Assembly (NCBI GenBank): GCA_024741835.1
Contig: JAENRP010000232.1
Span: forward strand, 1-62,761
From: Diplocarpon mali
Taxonomy: Eukaryota > Ascomycota > Leotiomycetes > Helotiales > Drepanopezizaceae
Direction of reading: 5' to 3'
DNA length: 62,761 nucleotides
The notes below the pieces were generated by a model, which worked only from the letters and a program-made list of their open reading frames with translations, did not search any database and was not told where the DNA came from. Within the stretch, counting starts at the first letter, position 1. The number at the start of each line of letters is the position of its first letter. Made by a program: the position numbers and the translations under genes. This document shows, one piece after another, positions 1 through 11,061 of the stretch.

Positions 1-2495
1 AGTAGAGGAATAAGGTTTTAAACCTTATAAAGTCAAACGCTTTAACTATATATTTCTATATAAAAGCTAGAATATATGCTCTATTTAAGGTTAACTTATA
101 GGACTATTCTATTATAAATAAGGAAAGGGATAATTAGGTTAAATAAGAAGCTAAGGAATCTTAGATAAAGCTTACTATTATACTTAATTGTAAACTAGGC
201 CTACTAGCTTATATAAAAGGCGATAAATCTGCCTTAGATATATAGGAAGCTCTTTAAAAATAGTATAAAGGATCTGGAATAGTACTTAAATATAATGCTA
301 TCTAGACCTATATTACTATTAAATATAACGACTTTAATTCACTTAAAGCTTATATCGTCGCTTTTAAGCTTTCGATCATTAAATTAGAAGCTCTCGAATC
401 TGCCTCTCTCTCTTACTAGTACCTTATTATATTTATTGCTAACTATTTTAATAGATGGCCTATTTAGGTAGATCGATAACGCTTTAACCTTCGCTTAGCT
501 ATAGTAGCTGGATAAAAATCAGAGATCACGCTTAAAGCTCTTATTAAAGATATTACTAATAAAGCTCAAGCCTTATAGAGTTTAAAGATAAACGGAACCG
601 TTTTATATAGTAACAAATCGGCTAGTAAGCCGTATTCCTCTAACTATAAGAAGTCAGATAATAAAGGAGGTTTTAAAGATTTAAAGAAGAGTACCTCTAG
701 GAATACTACCAACTTCCTTAACTCTCCTAACTCCCTTTATCCTTATTGCAAGCAACTAAAGCTATACTATAAGGCAGAAGATTGCTTTGCAATTAATAAA
801 TCGAAAAGAGAGGCCTAGGAGAAGGACTTAAGGAAGAAGTACATATTTTATTACCTTAAAGGCAAGGACGATAAGTCTTTACTATTATTACTAAAGGGTA
901 AGAAGCCTTTTAAAAAGATTCAAAAGGAAGACGAAGAGTCAGATAATGACCTCTTTAAGCATACTATGCTATTACTAACCCTAAGGCCAATTCTCACTTG
1001 CGAGCCAGGCCTAAGAGTCAATTCCAACTCCTCCCTAGGGCCAATTTCCACTTATAGGCCAGGCCTAGGAGTCAGTTCTTCTACTTACTTCTTATTAAAA
1101 TTGAGGAATCGTTAGCTATACGATATAAGTGCTAATAAGCATATCTTTAATAATCTTTCTAAGTTTACTTCTTATACTGCTTAAGATAATCTATCCTCTT
1201 TAAGTATAGTTAATAGATCTATTTAACCTCTTAGCGTTAGTACTTGCAAAGTTAATGCACTTAAATCTAATAGAAAGGTATATATTCTTAAGTTAATTAA
1301 TACTCTTTATATACCTTAATCACCTATCTGCCTATACTTAAGTAGTAAACTTAATAAAATCAAAGGCTTCTATTGAAATAGCAAGCTATTCCTATCTAAT
1401 AAGAAGGAAATTTGCACTATCGATAATAATATATATATTAATAAGGAATAGCCTTCTACTAACTCCTTTAGTTATATAAGTGGATATGCTCTCTTAGCTG
1501 CTATTAAGAATGGACCTTTTAATATTAAGCTTTAGTACCGTCGATTAAGCTACGCTGGCTTATAAACGGTTAGAAAGACCTAATTTGCTATTACTAATAT
1601 ATAGATTAAGGAAACAAAATTAAGAAAGACGCGAATTTGCGCCCTTTGCAAGAAAGGCAGACCTCTCTAATATATTAATAAACGTTTAGCTCGCCTTCGA
1701 CCTATAAAGGCACTTGATAAACTATACGTCGATGTGGTTTATTTAAAGCCAATTAGCCTTAACGGCTATAAATACGCTTTTATCTTCACTTGCGCAGCTA
1801 TAATAGCTAAGTAGGGATAGACTTATATAAATAAATCTAATGCCTTTAAGGCAAATAAGAAGATAATCAGCCTTTTATAAACTTAGTATAATTATATAAT
1901 TAAGCAGTAGAGAACTAATAGAGGCAAGGAGTACTCTCTTATATAGATGCGAATACTTATAGAAAACCTTAGTATAATTTTAGAGGAATCTATTCTATAT
2001 ACGCCAGAATAAGACAGTAGATCGGAATGATTAATTCGCATACTAATAGAAAAGTTGCGAACAGCTGTAATTAACTAAAATATCTCCTCCTTTCTCTAGC
2101 TTTACCTCCTCCTTTTGGTAATATATATTACCAATCTTACCGCCTTTAATATTCTTGGCAGCAAGACTTTATATAAGATCTTTTAGGATAATATTAAGCC
2201 TAATAAGCCTTATACTCCTTTAGTCAAGCATCTTCGAGTCCTAGGCTATTGTATCTATATGCTAATCGAGAAAGAAAGGCGAACTTAAAGTAATAAACTC
2301 GCTTTAAAAGCAGAGGTAGGTACTCTTATCGGATTTAATAGCAAAAGTATCTATCAAATCTATATGCTATTATAAATAGGTAATAAGATTATTTAATCAT
2401 CTCACGTTCGATTCGATAAAGATGGCCTGATTATAAACCCATACCTTAAGGAAAATTCCTCTTCTTAATTAAGGGGTGATTTGACTCCCGGTCCG
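1..2495 (+). pseudogene. Copia-O left part: gag, protease, integrase of a RIP-damaged Ty1/copia element
   Basis: This is the left fragment of the outermost retrotransposon; its 5' LTR lies outside the window. Conceptual translation on + shows, in order, a gag-like region, a zinc-knuckle-like CPYCKQ...EDC segment near 740-790, a protease-like segment reading DISANKHIFNNLSKF (about 1125-1165), a GAG-pre-integrase stretch (YRRLSYAGL, about 1537-1563) and an integrase core with DKLYVDVV (about 1710-1740) and a GKEYS segment near 1925. The domain order PR-IN before RT is that of Ty1/copia. Stops are mostly TAG or TAA where Gln or Trp would be expected, as RIP produces. The coding sequence stops abruptly at 2495, where another element is inserted, and resumes at 33085. 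It is not functional. Confidence 0.8.
994..1078 (+). repeat. Two copies of the GC-rich TPxPGxxV-coding motif in Copia-O
   Basis: Two near-identical about 30-bp units (994-1023 and 1049-1078) of the type CACTTGCGAGCCAGGCC followed by an AGAGTC/GGAGTC end. In the Copia-O sense frame they read T-C-E-P-G-L-R-V-N-S and T-Y-R-P-G-L-G-V-S-S. They lie between the gag and protease segments. The DNA is close to palindromic (ACTC at one end, GAGT at the other) and much richer in GC than its surroundings. The same peptide motif occurs at 2484/33085, 33109, 35016, 21694 and 19811. Confidence 0.7.
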
Positions 2496-2794
2496 TATTG
2501 GTACGCAGATTCCTATGCAAGAGGCAAGCCATCCTTATTCCTAGGGTCATCCTATATAGCTATACCATATGCGATATAAGGGGTTTCGTATATATTTTAA
2601 ATAGCTATTCAGCCGGAGGACCTTAGAAGGATATCTATATGCGGCTAAGAGGGAATATAGGAGGGAGGATATTTAAAGGTATAAAGGTATTATCTTAATT
2701 ATATAAAGATAGATAGATATTATAATAGATTCTTTTTAATAATAAGTACTTAACTATATTTATATGAATATCGATTACTAATATAAAACCTATA
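2496..2794 (+). repeat. 5' LTR of Copia-1A
   Basis: A 299-bp direct repeat of 32781-33079 and of the inverted copies at 15466-15764 and 30158-30456. The less damaged copies begin TGTTAGTACG and end AACCTACA. Here the TG...CA termini have become TA...TA by RIP. The 5-bp flank is GTCCG. Confidence 0.92.
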
Positions 2795-3498
2795 CTAATT
2801 AGTAGTAGCACCTTTACTATAGATAGTAAGGTTATTAAACTAAAGAATTCTTTCTTAATTTTAAGGAATACTTGATTGTATTTTTAGCTTACTTTAAATA
2901 CTAATCCAAATGTATAAAGTAATATCAATTACTATTAGAGGGGAAAAGGCAAAAGGTATGCGAATCTAGCTAGAGTTATTACTTTAAAGGTAGATACTAT
3001 CCTCTTCTACCTGCGTTCTATCACATATTATAATTAGGGCAAAACCGGAGTGCAATCGGTATTCCGATTATAATTAAATAATAGTATAATAATACGTAAA
3101 ATACAACTACATCGGACTTCTTTCGGACCCTATTAGGGCGTAGAGTAATATCTGGATAATATTAAGAAATGATCAAAGGGAAACTATTAATACCACTTAA
3201 TTTAAGGTAACCCTAGATACTAAGGGACCTTAAAAGGGATATAAGACCCTAGGAGGATCAACCTAGTAAAGAGGCCTTTAGATTAAAAGATTAATATATA
3301 GAGAACTTTCGAAAGATATTATAAGATAGTAAAAGAAGAGGGCTATACTTTACTAAGGACTTTTAAAAGGAATTCTAAGATTGGACAGTTAGCGACTTTA
3401 AATCGCTAGATAAGGACATTTGATAACGCCTAAAGGACGACCTTTAGTACTACAGAGTATACGTTTAGCGCAAGAAGGGCGTTTCGATCAGCTAAGCA
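2795..3498 (+). pseudogene. Copia-1A leader and gag N-terminal part
   Basis: This segment matches the minus-strand Copia-1B sequence just inside its 5' LTR (about 29460-30157): an untranslated leader and then the beginning of gag. It stops at the Gypsy-A insertion and resumes, minus one copy of the AAGCA duplication, at 11062. Stops of the TAG/TAA type break every frame. No promoter or splice signal can be assigned with confidence. Confidence 0.75.
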
Positions 3499-3805
3499 TG
3501 TAACGGCTGCACCTCCACTTAGTGCAATTACCTAGGAGTATGGCGTTTTAAGGTTTCGCAATCTCGATTTGATGCAGGGTTTTCTCGAATCGACCTTAAA
3601 GGGGCAAAAGGATATTTTTGCATAATATTATATAAACGGGCAATAGAGCTTCTAGCTGCTATATATATAAGGAAGAAGGGCTCTCCCCTAAGGAGGGTTC
3701 TCTAACTTCTTCGTTTCCTTCGTATTAGACCTATAGAATACGCCTTTTGCACCACTTCTTGCTCCTATACTTGATCTTGCACTTCGGCGGTTCTGTGTTA
3801 TTACA
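3499..3805 (+). repeat. 5' LTR of Gypsy-A
   Basis: A direct repeat of 10750-11056, starting TGTAACGG and ending TTACA. It contains a TATATATAAGG box-like stretch about 165 bases in, a plausible U3/R promoter position. Diverged solo copies of the family are recognisable at 40593-40848 (minus) and 41707-42267 (plus). Confidence 0.94.
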
Positions 3806-4113
3806 TTAAACGAAGAAGTTCTTCTCTACTAGGGACGGCTTTTAATAATATCCTACTCCTTCTGAAAATTGATTCGCGGTTGTTTCGACTTTCGATAGAG
3901 TTAGGATCCTAGAGATCTTTTAAATAAACTAAGAGCTTAAGTATAGCTTATTAACTAGTATAATCAAGGAACGCTTTCATTAGCCGGATTTTCTCAACCA
4001 CTCCTTTTATAAAAGCGCTATAGGCAGAAGTTAAGAGAGTACCACGCTACTGGAACCCTTTTTCTGCAAAACCCCTTTTTAACCGAATCCCTACTAAAAC
4101 TAAAATCGGTAAA

Positions 4114-5450
4114 ATGAATTCCCTATCAGCCGGAAGTTAGCAAATATAGAATATACCCAGTTCGTTTAAGGAACCAGCTTCTATAGGGAGTACCCCTACT
4201 CCAGCCCCTAGGGCCGGACCTTCCTTTGCTACCAAGGGCAAGAGACTATAATAATACAGCCAAGCCAATTAAGATAAATAAGACTTTTTAAACCCGAACG
4301 TCTTATAAGGAACAGTCTTAGGTTTAAAGGAATCTATACAACGCTAAGACCAATCTAATCGACAACTGTAAAGTGAGATTAATAGGATTGCCTAAGCTAT
4401 CTCTAGCCTAAAGACCCTAGCTTATCAAAGCTAAAAGATAGCTTAGCGTATATATTAGACTACCGAGCGAGATTCTACCTACCCTTGCGAGACTTAGCCT
4501 CCTCTGGAAGTCGATATAGATACGAAACAGCTAAAAATTCAGCTGACCGAAAAGATCACCCCCTTTAACGATAGAACCTCCTTAATATATAAGTAGTAGT
4601 TAGCTTTAGTCTAAGACCGACTGTAAGTCAACGCCGACCTATATCCGAATGAGCAAGCTTGCTAAGCCCTTATTTAGGGATCTACCATAGGATAAGCCCA
4701 AACGTACCTTGAACCCTAGTACCTTTCAAAGACTAACCCCTTCCAGAACTATTAAGAAATAGTGGAACTGCTAAGCAGTTACTTTTTAACTAGCCAAGAG
4801 ATAGACCTATTTCGATCCACTTTTCATTACCTTCATATAGGAGAAGCCGGTCATTCTAAAGAAACTTTCCCTTAATTTCGGGCCCGATTCCAATTTGCCG
4901 CGATCTAAGGAGAGGTCTTAAGATCTAAGTGGTTCTTCTTTATATAGAATAAGATTACCCCCTAGCTTAGAGCTGCCTGCGCTCTAGCTAAGGCCTCTTA
5001 AGGGAAGGACTATACTATTATAGTCAACCAATTGAATGCCTTTGATACCGAACGCCGAAGTAACCAACTTCTCAACCTTTCGACTAGAAGCAAGGCGACC
5101 TTAGTATTATACCAGAAGACATCCGATTCGCTCTTTGACAAGGCCGCTCGCGGTCTAAGCGCCGGAAATACCACTTAAGTTTCTAAGCCACCAGCCCTAA
5201 AGCCTACTACCCTTTTTCGCTAAGACACGCCAGCTAAGGCTAGTTCTCCTACTTTGCCCCTTAAGCAAGCTACCTATTAGACCTATGGCAAAACTGGTCA
5301 CTATAAGACCGAGTGCCCTTCTATAGGCAAGATCAATACCTTAGAAGATGCAAAGGAAGATGATCCGACTTTGGACTTAACTAAGAATAGGATTAAAACA
5401 GAAGAAGATTAGGAAAACGAAGAGGCCTAAGAAAAGACTCCTACTTAGGC
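4114..5450 (+). pseudogene. Gypsy-A gag
   Basis: From the ATG at 4114 one frame reads through as a hydrophilic, Gln-rich protein if the many in-frame TAG/TAA codons are taken as mutated CAG/CAA. Towards the end (about 5278-5325) lies a retroviral zinc knuckle, TYGKTGHYKTEC. Its last His and Cys are intact, while at least one expected early Cys reads as Tyr (TGY to TAY, a RIP change). An acidic tail follows and leads into the protease. Gag would form the virus-like particle and bind RNA. The product is not functional. Confidence 0.75.
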
Positions 5451-8400
5451 TTGCGAAAGTGCGACTTATTAAAGCTAGACCTTAACTCTTTAATAGGAGG
5501 GAAGCAATTCCTAACCTCTTATACTATTAGTATAAATGGACTTAGAGTATTATTATTAGCTTTAGTAGATACTAAAGCCCTTAGTTACCTGTTTTTAAAT
5601 CGTTCCCTTTTTATATATCTTTTGAGAGCGACTAGCTTTAAAATTCTTCCTCTTCCAGCCCCTATTCCTATCTATAGATTTCAAAATACCATTTATGCGC
5701 AAGCTATGCACTATATGCGCTTTCACTTGACAATTGATAGAAGGCGTATTTACAATTGCCCTTAGGTTATTCTCAACTTAGGCGAGCGCGATGCTATTAT
5801 TAGAGTCAAATGGATGCGCCGATTCTGACTTAAACTTGATCCGAAGGAAAACCGATTTGTATAGCCTTTGTATTACCCCTTATCTCCCCGATTCGCGAAG
5901 GAAATCGTCATTCGTCTTCCCCCTTCTAAAGGACTTCGGATCCGATCTGATTATTAAGCTAACGTCAATTGCAGAGAATAAGAAATAGCTATAGATAAAG
6001 CTCGACAGATTAATAGAAGACAGTCCTGCGTTAATTTGGTAGTCCTAGCTAAGCGCGAGATCCCTATTGCTATTACTAGGCCAACGCCCCTGCCTTTGAT
6101 TAAGCTAGATCTAGGAATACCGCCTAATACAAATCGACCATATTCTAACCCTATTTGCAAATGCCCTAAAGCTGCAGTTCCTATTTGCAAAATCAGTGCT
6201 AATGCCTTTTATTATAATATAAAGCGTAAAGAGACTGAGTTCTTTCAAACTAATATTTATAAAGTGGATAGGATTCTAAAGGAAAGATATAAGCCTAAGA
6301 ATCCTAATGTCGAAAAGCTAATTAATAATCGACTCTTAAAACAGTACCGATCTCTAAGATAAGCCTTCTTAAAAAGGGATGCAGATATCCTCCCTTCCTA
6401 TCGGTACTATAATTATAAGATATAGCTAAAAGGGCCCCTGCCTAACGCCTATTCGCCCCTCTATTGCTAATCTACCAAGGAGCTTAAGGTTATAAAGGAG
6501 TACTTACTCGAGAATTTAGATAAAGGCTTTATTAAGACAAGTACTAGCCCCTTTGCTTCGCTAGTGCTATTTATAAAGAAGGCCGATAGTAGCCTCCGAT
6601 TTTACATAGACTACCAGAAGCTAAACGCACTAACTCGGAAAGACGCTTACCCGATTCTAAGGATAGACGAGCTTTTAGGGCGAGTATCTAAAGCCAAGAT
6701 TTTTACGAAACTGGATATTTAAGCCGCTTTTAATCAGATACAAATGGACCCTGAATTAGAGGAATATACTACCTTTCGAATAAGGTACGGATCTTATAAA
6801 TATAAGGTTCTCCTATTTGGCCTCTATAATAGACCTAGTACTTATTAGCAGTATATGAATAACGTTCTTTTAGATTACTTAAATGATTTTTATATAGCGT
6901 ATTTAGATGATATTTTGATTTACTTTAAGAATATTAAGGAGCACTAGGGCTATATTGAAAGGGTGCTAAAACGACTCTTAGAGGCTGGCCTTTAAGTAGA
7001 TATTAAGAAGTGCAAGTTCTATATTACTTAAACTCGATATCTTAGCTACGTTTTAATAATAACTGGGATCGAATTAGACTTTGAAAAGGTCGAACTATTA
7101 CGCAATTAGAAGTACCCGAAAACTGTTACTAGAGTGAAGTCCTACCTAGGATTTTGCAGGTTCTACCGATAATTCATTTGCAACTTTGGGCTAATCGCCA
7201 AACCCCTCTCGGTTCTGACCCGACCGACGGTGCCTTAGAATTAGATGGAAGAGTGCCGAATCGCTTTTAAAGAGCTTTGCAAGCAGTTGCTCTTAATTCA
7301 GCAGATTTACCATTTTGACCCCGACTTACTTATAAAGCTAGAAACTAATGCTTTTAATAGCGTCGTCGCTAAAGTACTTTCTTAGTAATACTCCGATAAG
7401 CAATAGTACCTAATTGGCTTCTATTCGCATATACTCTTTAGCTATAAACCTAATTGGGAAATATATAATAAGGAACTCTTTGCTATTATTAAATCCTACT
7501 ATAAATAGAGACCTGAGCTTATATCACTTAAGGAGCGAGTTGATATTTACTCAGATCACTGCTCCCTTAAGTACTTTATAACTACTAAGGTTCTGACTGT
7601 AAAATAGTGCCGATAGATGGAATTTCTATCTGACTTCAATTTTCGAATCATATATACTCCTGGCAAAGACAATTAGAAGGCTAATATTCTTAGCCGCTAA
7701 GAGTAGGATATGCCGGTTTATAAACAAGTGAAGCTAGATAGCCGATCCTAAGTTTTGCTTTCCCCTGCCCGGTTGGACACTTGAATCAATACCGAACTAG
7801 CCGACAAATTTCTTGCCGAATCTGCCGAAGGCACCCTCGCCCTAATATTAACTAATAATCCTAATTCGACCTTGAATCGACCTAAGGATTCCTTTAATTT
7901 AATTGAGAAGCTTTATCAAAACAATTGCAAATCCTTCTAAGAGATTCGCGCTAACCTCCTTAAGAACTACTCTTTAAAAGATAGATTGCTTTACTTTAAG
8001 GAGCGTCTCTGCGTATACTATAATACTCCTTTATACACTTGTCTAATTTAGGAAGCTTATAACTAACCTTTAAGCGCGCACCCTAGTAGCTTAAAGACCT
8101 ACCAGCTACTCGCTCCTAAGTACTATTAGGTCGGGATAGGTTCAGACTGCAAAAGATTCGTCGCAAACTGCAGATCTTATTAATTCTCGCATTCGAAGAC
8201 AACTAAATAATAAGGTCTCTTGCAGCCCTTCCCTATTCCTAACTATCCTATACAGCATTTATATATAGATTTTAAGGATTTCCCTTCTAATAAGCATAGC
8301 TTTGATCGAATCTTAGTTTTTATAAACCGATTTAATAAGAGTGCTATTACGATTCCTTATTAAAAAGATATCAACACTTAAAGAACTGCCTGACTATTTG

Positions 8401-9416
8401 TTTAGTGGATTTATCGATTCGGCCACACTCTAGAGATAATTACCTCCGACCGAGGCCCCCAATTCGTCTCCTCATTCTAAAGAGAGTTCTGCCGCATTAT
8501 CAGTATTAAGATTAAACTCTCTATAGCATACTATAAGGAGATTAACGGCCAAACGGAGATCATAAATAAGTATATTGATTTAAGGCTATAGCCTTTTGTT
8601 AATTACTATTAAGATAATTAGAGTAAATTGATTCTATTAATAGATTATGCACAATCGACTCTCCCTTACGCTTTAATTAGTATAATCCTATATTAGCTTA
8701 GGTATAGAGTTGCGCCTTAGATAAGTTAGGACTAGATCTCTTTAAAAACGTCTAGCTTGCAAGAGAAATTGAACTAGGCAGAAGCTAAGCTAGTAGTAGA
8801 GAGGATGTACGCAGCTTAGGAAGTAGCAAAAGGCAATATAGAATATGCCTAAGAGAAAATGCATAAGTCTATAAATCAATACCAAAGGGAGATTAATTAG
8901 AAACCTAAAGATATAGTCTACCTTTTAATAAAAAATCTTAAAAACTACCGCCCTAATAAGAAACTGGCCAATTAATAGGATAGTCCTTTTGAGGTTCTTA
9001 AAAAGGTAGGCAATTTATATTAGATCAAGCTGCCTATAGGTTTTATAATATATAATATCTTTGCGCTAGAGCTACTATTTAAAGATCTGCAGAACCCTTT
9101 GCTAGGTCAGGAACAACCCTAGCCTACTATAGAAAAGATCGCTAAGTAAGAAGAGTATAAAGTGTCTAAGATACTAGGTGTACGCCTATCTTAAGGAAAG
9201 CTAGAGTACTAGGTCAAATAGACTAGTTATAACCCTAATTCAAGTTGGTATTACGCCTTAAATTTTACAGGATCCTTGCATAAGATTCGCGACTTTCATT
9301 AGGCCAATCCTATAAAGCTAGGACCACCTTAGAACCTATAAGCTTAGCTAAAGGCTTAGGAAAGTGGTATAAATGATTATAGTCACTTGGAAGATAATAG
9401 GCCAGATGCGAAATAG
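5451..9416 (+). pseudogene. Gypsy-A pol: protease, RT, RNase H, integrase, chromodomain
   Basis: The order of domains is typical of a Ty3/gypsy chromovirus. A protease-like LALVDTKAL lies near 5560. The RT has [11 protein letters not shown] (about 6602-6634) and the catalytic YLDD at 6900-6911. RNase H lies around 7320-7560 (IYSDHCSLKYF). An integrase follows (SDRGPQFVS, about 8440-8475; NGQTEIINKY, about 8547). At the C-terminus, about 9130-9300, a chromodomain-like stretch reads KLEYQVKWTSYNPNSSWYY before the stop near 9416. Frequent TAG/TAA stops replace Gln or Trp. The chromodomain would target insertion to methylated-histone heterochromatin, which fits the position inside another transposon. 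Confidence 0.88.
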
Positions 9417-9514
9417 GTTAGTAAACAAATTTAAAAATATAAATAAAAAAAAAAAAAAGGAGAAAAACAATAAAAATAGAAAAACAATAATGCCAGGCCA
9501 ACTGCCCCCTCCCC

Positions 9515-10467
9515 TTATAACTCTTCTAACCCCTCCTCCTCTACGCTTAAGGAGACAAGCTCCAACTCCGTTCCAGAGCTAGAGCTCGCCTCCCAAATAC
9601 GCCCCTGCTTAAAACGACCCCGACCTCCTCCTCTTGCTGCCACTGGCGCCGCCCTACTAGCCGCTGCGCCTGACGCTACCCTCGCTATTACAAGCCCCCC
9701 TCCCCCTATAAGAGACTCTACTACTATAGCGGTCCGCTCTGCCGACGCAGCGATAGACCTTAAGAAGCTTAGCATAATTCGGCTAGATTGCTCTAACCTC
9801 GCTAGCCGGGACTTAATAAGGTCGCCGCGCTCCTATTAGAAAGTCAGCGGTCGATTTAATACTAATTCAGGTTTAACTTATAGCAACTGTCGCCTAGATC
9901 CCCTTTAGCTAGCTTGCCGTAGCTTTAGCTATAGAGCAGAGCTCCGCAAAGCTAGCACGCTCTAGTTAAGAGCGGCTAGTCGGAGCCTCCGCGCTAGCTA
10001 CTAGCAGGAGGTTAACGAGAATCTAGGCGCGCCAGACCGCCTCTTAACAAAGTATCTTGCGGTTCCCTGCTAAAACCGCCTAAGCGTTATTATTATTATC
10101 ATCGCCACTATTATCCTCCTCTTGCTGCTAGGCAGCCTCCTCCCGCTACTCCTTAAGGGCCGCGGATAGCGCTACAAACTCCTTACTAATATAAGAGGGA
10201 AGCTGTAAACAAGTGTTAGCGCGATTAGAACTTTAGACTCGATTTAAGGTACTTATAGGAATGCACTCTGCCTTCTGCTCCTAGCACTAGTAGTACTTCT
10301 TACTACGCTCTGATTCGAACTCACATTTATACGTAATATCGCGCATAAGGCGCTACACGCACTAATAGCAGCATACGTAGTAGGCCACTGCAAGGGCGCC
10401 TAACAGCAGGAGAATTGGCACTATGCGTATTAGACGCGATTCAACCCTAGACTAAGGCAAACTTACT
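9515..10467 (-). pseudogene. Gypsy-A antisense gene: Zn2Cys6-like cluster protein with one intron
   Basis: A coding region runs opposite to the element between pol and the 3' LTR. Exon 1 (about 10467 to 9882) encodes a hydrophobic run (VPILLLLGALAVAYYV), then cysteines spaced C-x2-C-x11-C-x9-[C]-x2-C-x6-C (bracketed Cys is Tyr here, TGC to TAC), with KCEFESERSKK before the fourth. An acidic Gln/Asn stretch follows (about 10085-10140). The frame then changes across a 49-nt intron (9833-9881) whose donor reads ATAAGT, one RIP step from GTAAGT. It has a GCTGAC branch point and a TAG acceptor. Exon 2 (9832-9515) runs 105 codons to a stop without interruption. In-frame stops in exon 1 are RIP-type. 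The start codon is not resolved. Function unknown; the Cys pattern suggests zinc or DNA binding. Confidence 0.72.
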
Positions 10468-10749
10468 TATAATAGTTAGTAGTAGTAGTAGTAATTGTTT
10501 CTGCTACTATATATTAGCCCTGCGCTATAGTAGTAAGAGTAGGAGACCTATGCGATAGTATATAATTGTTATACTAAGGAAGGAAGATCCTACAAAGGGA
10601 AAAACAAATTTAAGTATATAATGCAACTTGCACTAAACTAAATATAGAATAGTACTATTTGCATAATAACGCACTAAGTATATTACTATACGAAAATTGT
10701 CATAACCTTCTAACGCTTATAGGCAAGCGTTCTCAAAGGGGAAGGGTAG

Positions 10750-11056
10750 TGTAATAGCTGCACCTCCACTTAATGCAATTACCTAAGAGTATAGCATTTT
10801 AAGGTTTCACAATCTCGATTTAATATAGGGTTTTCTTGAATCGACCCTAAAGAGGCAAAAGGATATTCTTACATAATATTATATAAACGGGCAATAGAGC
10901 TTCTAGCTGCTATATATATAAGGAAGAAGGGCTCTCCCCTAAGGAGGGTTCTCTAACTTCTTCGTTTCCTTCGTATTAGACCTATAGAATACGCCTTTTG
11001 CACCACTTCTTACTCCCATACTTGATCTCGCACTTCGGCGGTTCTGTGTCGTTACA
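10750..11056 (+). repeat. 3' LTR of Gypsy-A
   Basis: A direct repeat of 3499-3805 with the same TG...CA ends, preceded by a polypurine tract and followed by the AAGCA duplication at 11057-11061. Differences from the 5' LTR are almost all C/T or G/A. Confidence 0.94.
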
Positions 11057-11061
11057 AAGCA

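Larger units (their letters stand above)
3499..11056 (+). mobile_element. Gypsy-A: full-length Ty3/gypsy chromovirus inserted in Copia-1A gag
   Basis: Two about 307-bp LTRs (3499-3805, 10750-11056) in direct orientation start TGTAA and end TTACA. They are bounded by a perfect 5-bp duplication AAGCA (3494-3498 and 11057-11061). A purine tract AAAGGGGAAGGGTAG lies just before the 3' LTR (10734-10748). The interior holds gag (from 4114), protease, RT, RNase H, integrase and a C-terminal chromodomain on +, then an unrelated gene on the minus strand (9515 to about 10467). All reading frames carry RIP-type stops, so the element is dead. Confidence 0.95.
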
